From Zancudomyces culisetae (taxonomy: Eukaryota > Kickxellomycota > Harpellomycetes > Harpellales > Legeriomycetaceae): DNA of 42,688 nt. Location of the stretch: contig LSSK01001566.1 in NCBI GenBank assembly GCA_001969505.1, positions 1-42,688 of the forward strand, written 5' to 3'. The number at the start of each line of letters is the position of its first letter. Within the stretch, counting starts at the first letter, position 1. The notes beneath the pieces were generated by a model, which did no database searches, had not been told where the DNA came from, and saw only the letters and a program-made list of their open reading frames with translations. This document shows, one piece after another, positions 30,350 through 41,712 of this stretch. A program made the position numbers and the translations under genes.

Positions 30350-32879
30350 ATGCCACAAAAGCTGCAAAAGAAGGGCAGCACTCTAGGCATGGAAAACGGC
30401 ACATTGTCATACCAGAAAAAGGGTAGGGCCGAGGAGAAAATGGTGGAGCTGTTGAAGAATGCGAGCATTAATATCGGATTAAGCGAGGACGAAGTGGTTG
30501 AATTGACGGTTTCGGGTATAGGAAAGGATGGAAAATACAAGCTTGTTGCCTTTGAACTATCGGAATTGGATGAATTTGGCAGTACGAAGGATAGTGTTAC
30601 ATGGACAACTTTTAAAAAGCCAGTAAGCAACCATTTTATAGTGTTTTTTTTTTTGAAGGTTACAATTTTTCACCTAAATGTTAAATACCTTAATAAGTTA
30701 CACTCTATTATATTACAATTTGATCGCATATTCAAAGTACATTAAACAATATAAATAATAGACACGTCTCATGGTGTATAAGGCAGATAATAATGCTAAA
30801 CTGAAAGATATCGAAAGGTTTTTTTTCACGGCTAAGGCTATTTTAATGAACTACACTCGCAATAATGACAATACTGATATCGAGTCCCTAGTCAGTGAAA
30901 TGCCTAAATTGAAGCTAGACGAAGAAGAAAAGGCTAGTGATAAGAAATCTGATGAAGAAGAAAAACCTAATGATAAGAAACTAAATGAGGAAGAAAAATA
31001 TAATGATAAGAAACCAAGTGAGGGAGAAGAGCCTGGTGATAAGGAATCGGATGAAAAGGAGGCAGATAAATTTTCTGAGGAGCTGGAAACTATTTTAAAA
31101 GAGCTCGAGTGTGAGTTTGATAAAAACAGGTATCCATTCAAACCTGAAGCCATGGCTGTTGGAAAAACCGAAACAAAAGTTGCTGGGGAGTTATTGATGT
31201 ATGATGTCATGGCCAAATCATTTAAAACTCTTGAAAAGAGCGTAACAGTCGAAGTTATAAAAACAAAAGAGCTTGAATACTATATGAATGTGTATACGGA
31301 AAAAACCGATATCATATCGCAGTTTATAGAGCCAAAGATGAATGCAATGCTCAATTCCGAAAACAAAACAATAGGTTGGAATAGCTTTGACAGGTTTGGA
31401 GTTCCATATTCATTATCGCTAGTATTTCCCGATGTTAATGCGTATAGTACACTGCTGAAGGTATTGGTCAAGGCAGCTTATGAGTTTAATAACAAGATGA
31501 GCTGGGAAAAGATTTCAGAAAGAGATAGACAATACATAACTAACACCACCGAAAGTGCGCTTGATCCCAGCAAGGGACTGCAACCTTCATCCAATGAAAA
31601 CAGTGAGGAAGGCTTTTCAGATTCAGGATACACTTCAGAGACTGAGGATGAAGCGCTAGATGAGGAGGATCGAAGTGAAGATGAGATTTACCAGGACAGT
31701 TCTGAGGGCTACGAATCGGATGAGTCTTCTCAGGGGATAAATGTAACAAAGAAGCGACATACCACAAAAAACAAGCACCCTATCCCTAGAGGGGGTACAA
31801 GAAAACAAAACACCCAGCTGGTCGTAGGATATAAAGATGGGCGGTCATATGTGCTCCAGGGAAACGATATTTTGGTCTATGGGCTTACAAATAGGGGAAA
31901 ACTCAAGAAATCTACCACTATAGATAACATAACTGATACCAAAAACATAACTTTCACTCCGGAGAAGCTTATGCTTCATAATCAAGATTCAGTTTTAGTA
32001 CTTACAAACAAGGAAAACCCAAACAGCTTATTTAAAATGGATTTGGAAGTAGGGAAAGTTGTTGAGGAATGGAAGCTTGGGGATTATCTAATTCCAAGTG
32101 ATATTGTTCCAGAGTCTAGATACGCACAAACCACGCCTACTCAAACATTTGTTGGTATCTCACACAACTCTTTATTTAAAATCGATCCAAGACTTCCCAC
32201 CTTGAAAGTCGGCGAATCACAAATACAACAATACTCTAGCAAGCTGCGATTTACATCAGTTGCTACAACTAGCGAGGGAAATCTTGTTGTTGGCAGTGGT
32301 AAAGGCGAGCTTAGACTATTTGACAGAGTTGGCGTTAAAGCTAAAACATCCCTACCTGCTCTTGGAGAGCCTATAATTGGTGTGGACGTAACTTCTGATG
32401 GAAGATACGTGATAGCTACCTGCAGATCTCATATTCTGCTTATTGACACTCTGCTCCCTCCAACGGGTGATAGTAGTAAACACAAGCTTATTAAAAGGAC
32501 AGGGTTCTTAGCATCTTTTCCCCAAAATGCTAAACCTATGCCAAAACGTCTATACATACGACCCGAACATCTTGTTTTGATGAACCAAAAACAGGTTTCA
32601 TTTACCCCGGCTAAGTTCAACCTTGACTTTGACTATTTCACCAGCAGTAAAAGAGTCGAAACAACGATTGTTGCCTCCTCAGGCCCATATGTCATCACCT
32701 GGAATCTAAACAAAGTTTTAAAATCCGGAAAGGGTGATGTTTATAGTATCAAGAAGCATAATGATGTGATAGTTGCTGGTGATTTTGTTTTTGGCCATGA
32801 TAATTCTATAGTTGTGACTATGCCCTACAATGTTGACGTTGTGAAAAAACGGCAATTCTCGAAGCCAGACAAACTCTAG
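30350..32879 (+). CDS. VID27: VID27 family protein
   Basis: Two exons, 30350-30622 and 30762-32879, joined in phase to give 796 residues, close to yeast Vid27 (about 780). The junction reads WTTFKKP-TRLMVYKADNNA. The middle carries the family's PH-like region: GELLMYDVMAKSFKTLEKSV, then LEYYMNVYTEKTDIISQFIE, then NSFDRFGVPYSLSLVFPD. The C-terminal third is the beta-propeller-like VID27 domain, starting RGGTRKQNTQLVVGYKDGRS and including TSEGNLVVGSGKGELRLFDR and SDGRYVIATCRSHILLID. Two strongly acidic segments occur, one of them repetitive (see the repeat entry). The yeast protein is cytoplasmic and was linked to vacuole import and degradation of fructose-1,6-bisphosphatase, but its molecular role is unclear. 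The N-terminal 90 residues are divergent. Confidence 0.88.
30918..31070 (+). repeat. 33-bp degenerate tandem repeat inside VID27 (acidic 11-residue units)
   Basis: Four and a half units of 11 residues at about residues 144-194: DEEEKASDKKS, DEEEKPNDKKL, NEEEKYNDKKP, SEGEEPGDKES, then a partial DEKEADK. The reading frame is kept and the units diverge from first to last. The array lies in the acidic linker between the N-terminal region and the PH-like domain, so copy-number change would alter linker length only. Confidence 0.85.
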
Positions 32880-35223
32880 CTTTTATTTAATTTAATATTT
32901 TTTACGAATTTTCTTTTTGAAAGATTTGCCTATAGCTTAATTTTACCTGTGCTTGTTTGTAAACGGCTTTTAAAAATGTGTTTTTGTGTCAACACTCACA
33001 AGCACATTCCAGCTAATGAAGTTCTCACCACATCTTTTCTCTTGAGAATCTTATATTTTTTTATCGAAACCAACAAAGAATGCTGTTGATACTTCGAGTT
33101 GTACCCTGCGCTTAACTGAAATATCTCTCCACGTATTAATTACGTATTTATAGATTTGAACGTCCTCAAGATCAAGTAAATTTAGACTAGGCCAGCGTAG
33201 GTGCCAGTAAAAAAATGGAGCGTGGTCTACAGGCCATATAGTAAAGTAAATAGTTTGTGTATACTTGCAAGCGTTCAAAAAATTTCAATAACCCGAGATT
33301 AAATATAGAACTTTCTTTCCTAAATTCCGGTTTGTAATAGCTCTAATGGTTTTTAGATACTTCTATTTTGTCTTAAATCACACCTAATTTTCGCTTATTG
33401 TTCATAATTACCAAAATCTTGGACTATAGATGAAAAATGCGAATTGCTGCTATCTAACAAAACACCCTCGAACCTACCCGAGAATGTACAGGGTAAAATC
33501 AGAGTTTATTATCCGCAAAGATGATTCAACTCTCCTATCGACGGAAAAAGTATAAACATTTCTGGTTAATTAGATGTGATTTTTTTCAATTCTCCAAAAG
33601 CTGAATAAAAATGCATCTAGATCTTTTTTGTTTTTTTTACATGAATTGTGCCTGCTTTTCCAAAAACTTTTTCTACATTCTTTAATATAATACACAAACA
33701 AGGCTGGTAAACAACTATCAATGTGAAAAATAAGTGACTTGGTGAACCCGTAAATGCGTAAATCGGGTAATGGATAAAAGCTAGGATTTACCATATACTG
33801 GGACCAGCAAAGCCGAATTTTGAATACAGTTAAATGGAAACCCAAAATGAATATTGGAGATGTATGGGTCTATTTGTCAGAGATGGTTGTTATAAAAATA
33901 ACTGGAACGTTTCAGCTGTGACTTTGAAAATCTATAATGCAGTGGGTCCATTTAAAGTGTTTTTTCCACTGCCTCGAGTGCTTGGAAAGTGTCTGGATCT
34001 TACTATAAATTTAGATTGCTATTGCCTATTGCTATTTCTTTGTTCATTTAATTTATCCAACGCTTATTTGTGAGCGAAATGTATGTGCTTGATCGAATTA
34101 AGATGATTTTGTATCCAAACTAAAACTGATAATATCCACTTCCACCCCCCCCCCATCATCGGTACTATCTATGGATGAATCAAAATATGTAGAAAAAAGG
34201 GTATCTTATTACGCTTGCTGCAAAAATAATTTCGCTATGTTGAAGCGTCAACTCTGAATGTACATCATTTCTTTCCAATTCTGCTTCTAGAACTTTTTTT
34301 TAAAAAAAACATTTTTACAAGGACGTATTCATCATCATTGCAACTTGAGTTATTACCAGGTTGTTAAACAAAAAATGTATTAGTGCTAAGCTTTACCTCG
34401 CAGTTCTACAGGTGCTATCGGAATATTTTTGAATAAACCCGCAACTGGTATAGGTTGGGGTTTATCAAAAACCACATTAAAAGTTTATACTAACACTTTT
34501 ACGAACATTTACACTACGATTTTAATTTTTTTTATGTTCACACTACTGTTCAGAGTCTCCAAGCCATCTACCCTATACAAAACTATTCTCATCAACCTAT
34601 TGAAAAATATAACAATAGACACATCAGTCTTTCATTTAAGCAGGCCTTTTTTTTATAGGTAAGGGGCACCGAACCTGAGTATTATGTGATGCTAAAATAC
34701 GAATTCTCATTCATATGCTTTCTAAACATTAGTCGGCTACAGGTATATTAGACTGTCCCTGATGTAAATAAAACGATCCATTGCACAAAATAAACGAATC
34801 TTGTATTATTCGCTACAGAATCGTACCACACACGCTTCACCTTTGAATAAGATTCTCCACATGATGCATACAGTTCAAGTGTAACCACAACTGGACAAAA
34901 GAAATGATGCAAATAGTCCGTCCATTTTCCAATATTTCGTTCAAAAGCGTTTTTAGCCTGTCTGGGATTGTTATAGGTCTATTTAGCTTTTGCATTTCGA
35001 TTCAAGGTATTTTTTTTTGCTAGCTTGCAACCAACTTGATTACAGAAATGACTATTCTCCCCTTCCCACTTACTCGGTGGCTAGAAAATCAATTTAAAGT
35101 GGAGGTAGTTAGCCAAGGATCAGCCTATTTTTTAAGCCATGAAAAGTTTCTGGGTTAAACATGTTTGGTTATACAGAACTTTTTTTTGTCCATTGTAAAA
35201 TAAATACATCAGAAAAAAAGAAT

Positions 35224-35481
35224 TTACAGTTCTAAAAATCCATAAAGAACGAGAAATGCGGCAGGTTCACGATGTCTTTCACTCAAAAATCCCTCAATAA
35301 TCATGGGAAAGCAAATTATTTGTCTTATAAATCTGGGAGAGTAAAGGTTTCCATTGCTGTCGTTTTGAGATACATGGCCTGCTTCACGAAGGCGTATTGT
35401 ATGGGAATAGCTATGGATAATCTGTAAAAATATTTCGGTTGGTAGAGTTATTTTTTTTTTACCGACTTGTCCTTGATACAT
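35224..35481 (-). CDS. Short open frame with F-box-like N-terminus, possible gene fragment
   Basis: Eighty-five codons from ATG at 35481. After MYQGQVGKKK comes ITLPTEIFLQIIHSYSH, which resembles the start of an F-box (LPxEIxxxIxxYL). The following residues (REAGHVSQNDSNGNLYSPRF, then IRQIICFPMIIEGFLSERHR) have coding-like composition. A real F-box protein would be longer, and I found no clear in-phase downstream exon, so it may be a remnant or a chance match. An A-run of nine encodes the lysines and is a likely slippage spot. Confidence 0.25.
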   Translation of the reverse strand: MYQGQVGKKKITLPTEIFLQIIHSYSHTIRLREAGHVSQNDSNGNLYSPRFIRQIICFPMIIEGFLSERHREPAAFLVLYGFLEL

Positions 35482-35798
35482 GGCTGCTGTTATGAAAAAA
35501 AAAGGTTTATAGATAGAGAATCAACATTAGCATTGTGGTTTCCACAAGAAACACAGTGAGTATTGTCGGTTGGGCAGAAGGGCATTATTGGAAATGTATG
35601 TAAACCAAATGGGTAACCCAATCGAGGATTTGCGTGTGAACAATGGTTTGGCAAGTGTATATCGAAAAACGTTTGTTAATTTGGCTGTCATTATTCATCC
35701 GCTCTTGGTTACCTCTTTATTAAGCGCCTGTCCTGCTCTTTTTTTTCATTAAATCCGCAACAAAAAATATTTTACCAGCTCCAGTAATATCTCAAAAT

Positions 35799-36224
35799 AT
35801 GGCAGAGCCGGGAAAAGGTTCGCTAAATTACAGACAAAAGGCTAATAATATATTCGCTAGATTTATCCAAAACATGAATTTCAGAGAATATAACCGAAAA
35901 CAATTACATTTTTTTGATTATTTGGTTATTCGATTATGCCTTCATACGAATACAAGGTTTCAGACTTGGGAATAAATGGGACTTTGATAATTGCTACAAG
36001 AGAAAAAAAAAGAACATAACCTCAAGCTTTGCGAATTCATTCGACAAAACCTACGGTGTAATATAAACATCTTGGAGGAGAGGGTATATCAACTTTTCAA
36101 AGCCCAAGCTCTAACGCATATTTATACTTTAGCATTATTAAAACGTTTAAAAGTATTTAAACAATTAAAAACTATTGTGAAGAATGATTGTGTTTCTGCA
36201 TTTTCCGTATTCACACAATTTTGA
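35799..36224 (+). pseudogene. Coding-like frame interrupted by clustered stops
   Basis: From ATG 35799 the frame reads MAEPGKGSLNYRQKANNIFA and continues for 57 codons to ...TRFQTWE. It then meets TAA, TGA and TAA within 18 bases (35970-35988), and in the same frame is open again for about 78 codons (LLQEKKKEHNLKLCEFIRQN, then ILEERVYQLFKAQALTHIYT). An overlapping frame at 36188-36403 is also protein-like and Lys/Asn-rich. The 20-base gap is too short for an intron. This suggests a decayed gene or mobile-element remnant. I do not recognise the family. Confidence 0.25.
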
Positions 36225-37107
36225 TTATTCTCTACACAAATAAAAATAAAACTGATTATTTGAATCCCAAAAGCTTATTAATTTATCCTACAAAGCAGGA
36301 AAAAATTAGGTATACAGCTTCATTAAACAAAAAAATATGCGAAATAGAAAAACTGCTATTGATAAAAAAAAAAGGCACAGGTAGATTGTTTGATGCATTT
36401 TGATTAGGCTGTAGAGCTGTTATTTTGCGGCTTTGGACATTAAATAGCGGTATTAAAAGATCTAAAAACGTAGGTAGTAGGAATAATTGTGTAGAGTATA
36501 AGTAGATGGACAGGCAACAATAGTTGGCATTGTATATAAAAAAAGCTAAACCCATATAACTAAATAAACATAGTACTGGATAAAGTCCACTATTTAAGTT
36601 TTATATAAAGAGGGTATTGTTCTGTAATCGACATCATTTCTGAAAAAAGAAGCTTTTTGTTATCGGCCTATTCGAAATAATAGTTAACAATACCATTGAT
36701 TTATATACACTCTGGTATTAAACAAAATACTACTAAACTGCATTTAATAAACATTGTTTAAAGGTAAAACCCCTATCCCTAGAGTATTATAGCGAGTTAA
36801 AATCTCATCAGAAGGTAATTAAACGTCGATATAAACGGCATAAGCATCTGATTGTAAATATATATTTCCCAATAATTCTTCCCTTTAACCAAGCTGTGCT
36901 TGAATAAGAGTATGGTTTGTATGGATACTACCCAAACAGGATTATTTTTTTTTTGAAGATCATGGAAATATATAAGCGAAAATAAGCGAAAATAGGCAAA
37001 GCTAATTGCTAGTTTGGATATAAACATATAGATATAAGCCAATTTGGTACATTCCTGTGGCTAGAAACATTGCGAAGTCAGGATCAGAAAATAGAAGAGA
37101 AAACAAA

Positions 37108-38700
37108 ATGGAAAGTGGAAAACTTGAATATTTAAATACATTAACAGATAAGTGCTCACCAGGTGATGAGATCAATACATTGGTAGCTAGTTCCAATGGT
37201 TCTGAAGAATATAAAAACAGTAAAATTTATGACACGCATTCGCTAAATGGCTATAAGGTCATGCAAAGCTATGCAGATGGCGTATACAACACAGAAATAT
37301 CACAAGGCGTGGTTCAGATGGGGGTGGAACAACAAAACTTGGGCTCTAAAGGGTCATTAGGTACACAGCTTCCCACTAAAACCGAAGATCAGAATGTTTC
37401 ACCTACTTGTATAAATTCACATAACGGAAATACCAACTTTGAAGGATTGGAATTGGGAAATAAAGAATTTGATGGATCTGGATATGATATGAGCAAGAAG
37501 GAGAACAGATCAGTAAAACCAAAGCGAACTCCTCGCCCGGCAAATGCATTTATTCTCTACCGAAAAAATAAGCAGGCAGAGGTGATAAAAAATAATCCAG
37601 GGGTTTCCAACAAGGAAATATCATGTATAATAGGGAAAATGTGGAGAGAAGAAACAAGTGAAATTAGGAACGAGTATAGAGTTAAAGCTGAGGAAGAAAA
37701 GAAAAAACACAAGATTCTCTACCCAGACTACAAATACCAGCCACGAAAGTCCAAAAAGTTCTATCGACTAGACAACGATATAAACTTTGGAGAATATAGC
37801 TATTATGGTGAACCAATGCCAAATCAAATGTTTTACTCAGGACAGGGCTATGGTGGCTACAACCCAGTAGTGTACGACATTCCTGAGGTTTCCAGAGATA
37901 GTTATGTACACTCAACTCAAAACAATGTAGGTTATATGGGTATTCAAAATGCACGAGATATGCAGTTGCAGAGCTACGCAAAAAACATTGAAGTAAAGCA
38001 GAGTCAACCCAGAATCAACTCGCTTTCGGAAGTACCCTACCCCCAGAGCCAGATGGTCACAAACATGTCTCGACAACTTCCTCATCCAAATCAGAAGAAT
38101 AGCAGCTATATGGGTGATAGCTTTATCCCAGGGTCGCTGGGGCCTAAAATCAACACCTCTCAGTTGTGGGGAAAAGGAAACATGAATGATAATCTAGAAC
38201 TAGATTCAATGACACCGACCGGCGATAATTCGTATATTTCGACAATACTTCCCAAACAAATCACCAAAATTCCTACCATCTACGCGGACAGTAATCGGAT
38301 TCCTGATATGAACTTTGCACACATAAACAATCCATTGGGGCCTGAGCATACCAACGTGATTAATTACAACAAGATAAGAAGTCCATATTATGGTAGCCCA
38401 ACCAAATCAAATTATCCCATGCCATTTGGCGAAGAATATCCACAGTTCTACAACAAAAATAACACAAGGCCTGAAGAACAAGTTGATAGTAAGCAGGGGA
38501 CAAACAATATGAGGTATACGCAAGTTGGCCAAAGAACGGTTAAGAGCTTAGATCCTGGCCTTGACTCGGATTACCGAGTGGGAAACTATCAACAAAGGAA
38601 ACAGCAGGCCTATAATGAAAACTCAAATGGTCTCGTATACCAGCAGGGTAGCATGTTCTCACTACCACTGGTTACTGATATTCATGGAAACAATATGTAA
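37108..38700 (+). CDS. HMG-box transcription factor, MATA/Ste11 type
   Basis: A 530-residue protein from ATG 37108. The same frame is open upstream to 37024 but has no earlier ATG there, so an upstream exon cannot be excluded. One HMG box spans about 138-208: RTPRPANAFILYRKNKQAEV, then NNPGVSNKEISCIIGKMWRE, then YRVKAEEEKKKHKILYPDYK and YQPRKSKK. The RPxNAFILYR start, N-x-E-I-S and the YPDYKYxPRK end are hallmarks of the sequence-specific MATA_HMG group (mating-type HMG, Ste11, Prf1) rather than of the non-specific HMGB group. The 320-residue tail is Asn/Gln/Tyr/Pro-rich and low-complexity, a likely activation region. Relatives control mating, meiosis and cell fate. Nothing nearby resembles the APN2/SLA2 flanks of ascomycete MAT loci, so a MAT role is unproven. 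Confidence 0.88.
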   Translation: MESGKLEYLNTLTDKCSPGDEINTLVASSNGSEEYKNSKIYDTHSLNGYKVMQSYADGVYNTEISQGVVQMGVEQQNLGSKGSLGTQLPTKTEDQNVSPTCINSHNGNTNFEGLELGNKEFDGSGYDMSKKENRSVKPKRTPRPANAFILYRKNKQAEVIKNNPGVSNKEISCIIGKMWREETSEIRNEYRVKAEEEKKKHKILYPDYKYQPRKSKKFYRLDNDINFGEYSYYGEPMPNQMFYSGQGYGGYNPVVYDIPEVSRDSYVHSTQNNVGYMGIQNARDMQLQSYAKNIEVKQSQPRINSLSEVPYPQSQMVTNMSRQLPHPNQKNSSYMGDSFIPGSLGPKINTSQLWGKGNMNDNLELDSMTPTGDNSYISTILPKQITKIPTIYADSNRIPDMNFAHINNPLGPEHTNVINYNKIRSPYYGSPTKSNYPMPFGEEYPQFYNKNNTRPEEQVDSKQGTNNMRYTQVGQRTVKSLDPGLDSDYRVGNYQQRKQQAYNENSNGLVYQQGSMFSLPLVTDIHGNNM

Positions 38701-39708
38701 TTGACTAAAAAGATGGTGAATATACCACTTGGAGTTTAGTTTTATTTTCTATTCAAATTTTATTTTTATCGCGCATTGATATAGCAATACTATTACAATT
38801 ATACTTAGAGCATCGTACAAATAAATGTGGTTGAAACAACTAGCAAACAGTACAAGTTTTAAGAAAAAAAAATCAATACTCACAGCACATGGAAAAAAGC
38901 AATTGTGCACATCATTGTTATTGAAAAAAATACTTAAACCAAGATGAAGCAAAGGATCAAATTTGATTCAATCTGAATGACTGGAAGAAGCGGTATTTTG
39001 GACCTGAGTACACAATCTCTTACCACCAACACCAAAAGCTGCAACAGTATTAAAAACCATAAAACCATAAAACCAAGATTAAATGAAAGTGGGAATTTTC
39101 CAGACAATCCTATATATAGTACTCTTTGAGAGGTATTCAAGGTATGTATGCTGATATTGGTTTTGTGATAGGTTAGTTATAATCAACTCTATCTCAGACG
39201 AGTCTGGCTTTTAGTATCAATTAACTCAAGAACAAGTTTGTTTTTCCTCTAAAAATAACGCTGTGATATATTTTACTAGAGCTTGAATACATGCTATCTG
39301 TTATTTTAAGTGCGTGTATATACAACATCTGTGGGATTGCTGATACTGATTATTTGTAGCCTTACACAATCGTTTTGTATTTCGATTTTACGAGTATTCA
39401 GAATTTGTAGTTCATAAACACAAATAATTGAGAGGTGTAAAATAAGAAAACGAAACAAAATAAATTCTAGCATATTAAAACTCAATCCCCCAATAAATTA
39501 TTATTTGAAATATTGCACTTACAAACAAAATATCATTATTTAAAATCCACTTTTCTGTTGAGAATTAAATATACTACAAGTGGTTACAGGGGGTAAATTA
39601 CCACATCCAAAAAAATAATCAGCCGAAACGGAACAACAGGGGCCTAGCCTTCATTTTATTTACAGCTTTTCCAGTAAACTTTATAAATCAGATATATTTT
39701 ACCGCGAA
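38701..39708. other. Spacer of 1 kb between the HMG gene and DCP2
   Basis: AT-rich, no gene recognised. It contains a small ACCATAAA-type tandem repeat at about 39050-39073. It presumably holds the HMG 3' end and the DCP2 promoter. Confidence 0.5.
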
Positions 39709-41712
39709 ATGGAAATACCACAAACATCAGCAACGAATTATGGTGACATGCAGGAGGTCATTGACGATTTATCTACGTAAGTAAAAAAAACAGTTACTAT
39801 CATAAGGGGAGGGGAAAGAGGGGTAATAGTAGAATACAACATCCGCACTAATTTTAAAGTGAAAAATTCAAAAAAAAGAGCAACGAAAAAAGCAAAAGTG
39901 AGATAAACACGCATCCTTGCATTTATTCTATTCTTACGTTTTTTCTTATATTCTTATCAGTCTTATTATTCTTATCAGTCTTATTATTCTTATCAGTCTT
40001 ATTATTATCATTTATATCGCCATTATCATTTTTATCGCCATTATCATTATATTGCAAACAATAGTCGATTCATCATAAACATTCCAAGAGAAGAGCTTTC
40101 AACGATAGAGCGGATATTTTTTCAGATCGAAGAAGCCCACTGGTTTTATGAAGACTTCATAGTTGAACAGAATCCTAATTTACAATCAATGTCATTAAAG
40201 AACTTTGCAGCAATAATGTTACAACAGAATCCAGCATTAAATCAATTAAGGCTGAACCCTTCTGAAGTATATCAGTCGTTTTTGAACTACAAATTCAAAG
40301 TTCCTGCTTGTGGGTCGATAATATTTAATGAGAGTATGAATAAGGTAAGAGGACAGAGATTGAGGGGGAAAGGTTAGAAAGGAAAAGTAGAAATAAAAGT
40401 AGAAAGGAAAAGTAGAAATAGAAAATTATATCGAATAATATCGAAAAGTCACAAAACAAAACGATATGAACATAATTTAAAGGAAATAAAGAAAATAAAA
40501 GAAATAAAGAAAATAAAGGAAACATATACACCGATATAAAATCATGTATACATAAATAGGTAATACTGGTAAAAGGTTGGCACTCAAGATCAGGTTGGAG
40601 TTTTCCACAGGGGAAAATCAATAAAGATGAAACAGAAAAAGATTGTGCCAAAAGGGAAACATTGGAGGAAGTAGGCTTTGATATTGGACCTTATTTAAAA
40701 GATAATGAATACATTGAAAGAAATGTAGCAAAACATCGTATACGGCTCTATTATATCACAGGAATTCCAGAAAGTACAGAATTCAAAACTAAAACACGAA
40801 AAGAGATTAGCCAAATAAAATGGGTATCTATAATGGAATTGTTGGCGGTTAATCGACCAGATAGAATAAGAGATGAAGGAGATCTTAAAGAGTCGATGCT
40901 GTTTTTTGTAAAGCCATTTATACTGTAAGAACAACAATATTTATGGCGAGAGATATATTGTATGTAATATATATAATGCTATTATGTGGATGAATACTTG
41001 ATTTATTTGTTTATGGTGTAGGCCTCTTTATCACTATGTTTTGAGAAAGCTATCAAACAAAACCACACCACCAGGTCAAACAAAGCAGCACAAACCAACT
41101 AATATACCCAGAACTGGATCAGTAGGAGCAGGAAGTATGACAAAGTCGATAGGGAATGGATCACAACACCCAAATTCAAACAAAATGAATACCCAAGACT
41201 TTTTTAAAAGTGTAGGAGCGGCCACATTACAAAAAGGTATGGCAAAGTCGTTATTTAAGGCAAACATTTAAATGATATTTTGCAGTTTCGACGAAATACA
41301 AGTAGAAATTGTCATGAGAGATATTTAAGTAGCATGATGGTTAGCTGAAATAATTGATATAAAATATGTATTAGACAAAGCAGGCAGGGCAGAAAAAGTA
41401 GAAAAAGTAGAAAAAGTAGAAAAAGTAGACAGGGTCAAAACACCTAACCATATTCGAGGTACAATAGGATTATTCAAACCAAGCCCGATATTGAACATCA
41501 AAGGAGAAGGAAAAAACGGCTATTTGAACAATGGGATGTGTGGTTTAAGCAATGGGCGGGTTTATAACGAAAACAATAACAACAACGGTAATGATGGAAA
41601 TGGTAGCAGCGGCGAGAATAAAACTAAAACCAACAACCCAACCGGATTTCAATTTGACATAGCTAGGATTATGGAAGCGTACAACAATACACAGAGATGC
41701 GAGTCAATATAA
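39709..41712 (+). CDS. DCP2: mRNA-decapping enzyme Dcp2
   Basis: Proposed exons 39709-39776, 40065-40344, 40560-40924, 41022-41236 and 41375-41712 give 421 residues. The N-terminal regulatory domain (about 23-112) has Trp49 and Asp53 in EEAHWFYEDF, the pair that contacts the m7G cap in fission yeast Dcp2. The Nudix box at 134-156 is complete: GKINKDETEKDCAKRETLEE then VGF (Gly134, Glu140, Arg148-Glu149, Glu152-Glu153). VKGWHSRSGWSFPQGK precedes it. Exon 3/4 joins as VKPFIL-PLYHYVLRKL, matching the Box B end of the catalytic core. Dcp2 removes the 5' cap in P-bodies with Dcp1 and Edc proteins. The last intron is less certain. Without it the protein stops at 41271 after SLFKANI, giving 320 residues. 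Confidence 0.92.
39961..40051. repeat. 18-bp tandem repeats at the 3' end of DCP2 intron 1
   Basis: Two exact units TCTTATTATTCTTATCAG at 39961-39978 and 39979-39996, preceded by a near-copy. A second 18-bp unit (ATCGCCATTATCATTTTT and ATCGCCATTATCATTATA) follows at 40016-40051. Each first-type unit ends in TTATCAG, a splice-acceptor-like word, yet the phase fits only the acceptor at 40063-40064. Confidence 0.8.
41392..41427 (+). repeat. 9-bp tandem repeat (GAAAAAGTA four times)
   Basis: Four exact units encode EKV-EKV-EKV-EKV in the proposed last DCP2 exon. One of the other two frames gives a stop in every unit (AAA AAG TAG), so the array is readable only in the coding frame or as KSR. Confidence 0.85.

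Larger units (their letters stand above)
32880..37107. other. Gene-poor spacer of about 4.2 kb upstream of the HMG-box gene
   Basis: AT-rich, with no confident gene. A C-run (CCACCCCCCCCCC) is at about 34142-34154. Coding-like fragments lie at 33834-34073, 35224-35481 (minus, F-box-like start), 35530-35752, 35799-36224 and 36188-36403, several of them interrupted by stops. A short direct repeat (AAGCGAAAATAAGCGAAAAT) lies at about 36973-36993. The last kilobase should be promoter and 5' leader of the HMG gene. Confidence 0.5.

Noticed and set aside
30762-32879. VID27 as two adjacent genes (91-residue and 702-residue)
   Set aside because: A GTAAGC donor at 30623 and TAG acceptor at 30761 join the two in phase, giving a protein of the normal VID27 length.
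37057-37107. HMG gene starting at GTG 37057
   Set aside because: GTG is not a normal fungal start. The first in-frame ATG is 37108.
39944-40051. CRISPR-like spaced repeats
   Set aside because: The units are contiguous 18-bp tandem copies without spacers, inside a spliceosomal intron of a eukaryotic gene.
41022-41271. Independent small gene after DCP2 exon 3
   Set aside because: It splices in phase to exon 3 and supplies PLYHYVLRKL, the expected continuation of the Dcp2 core.
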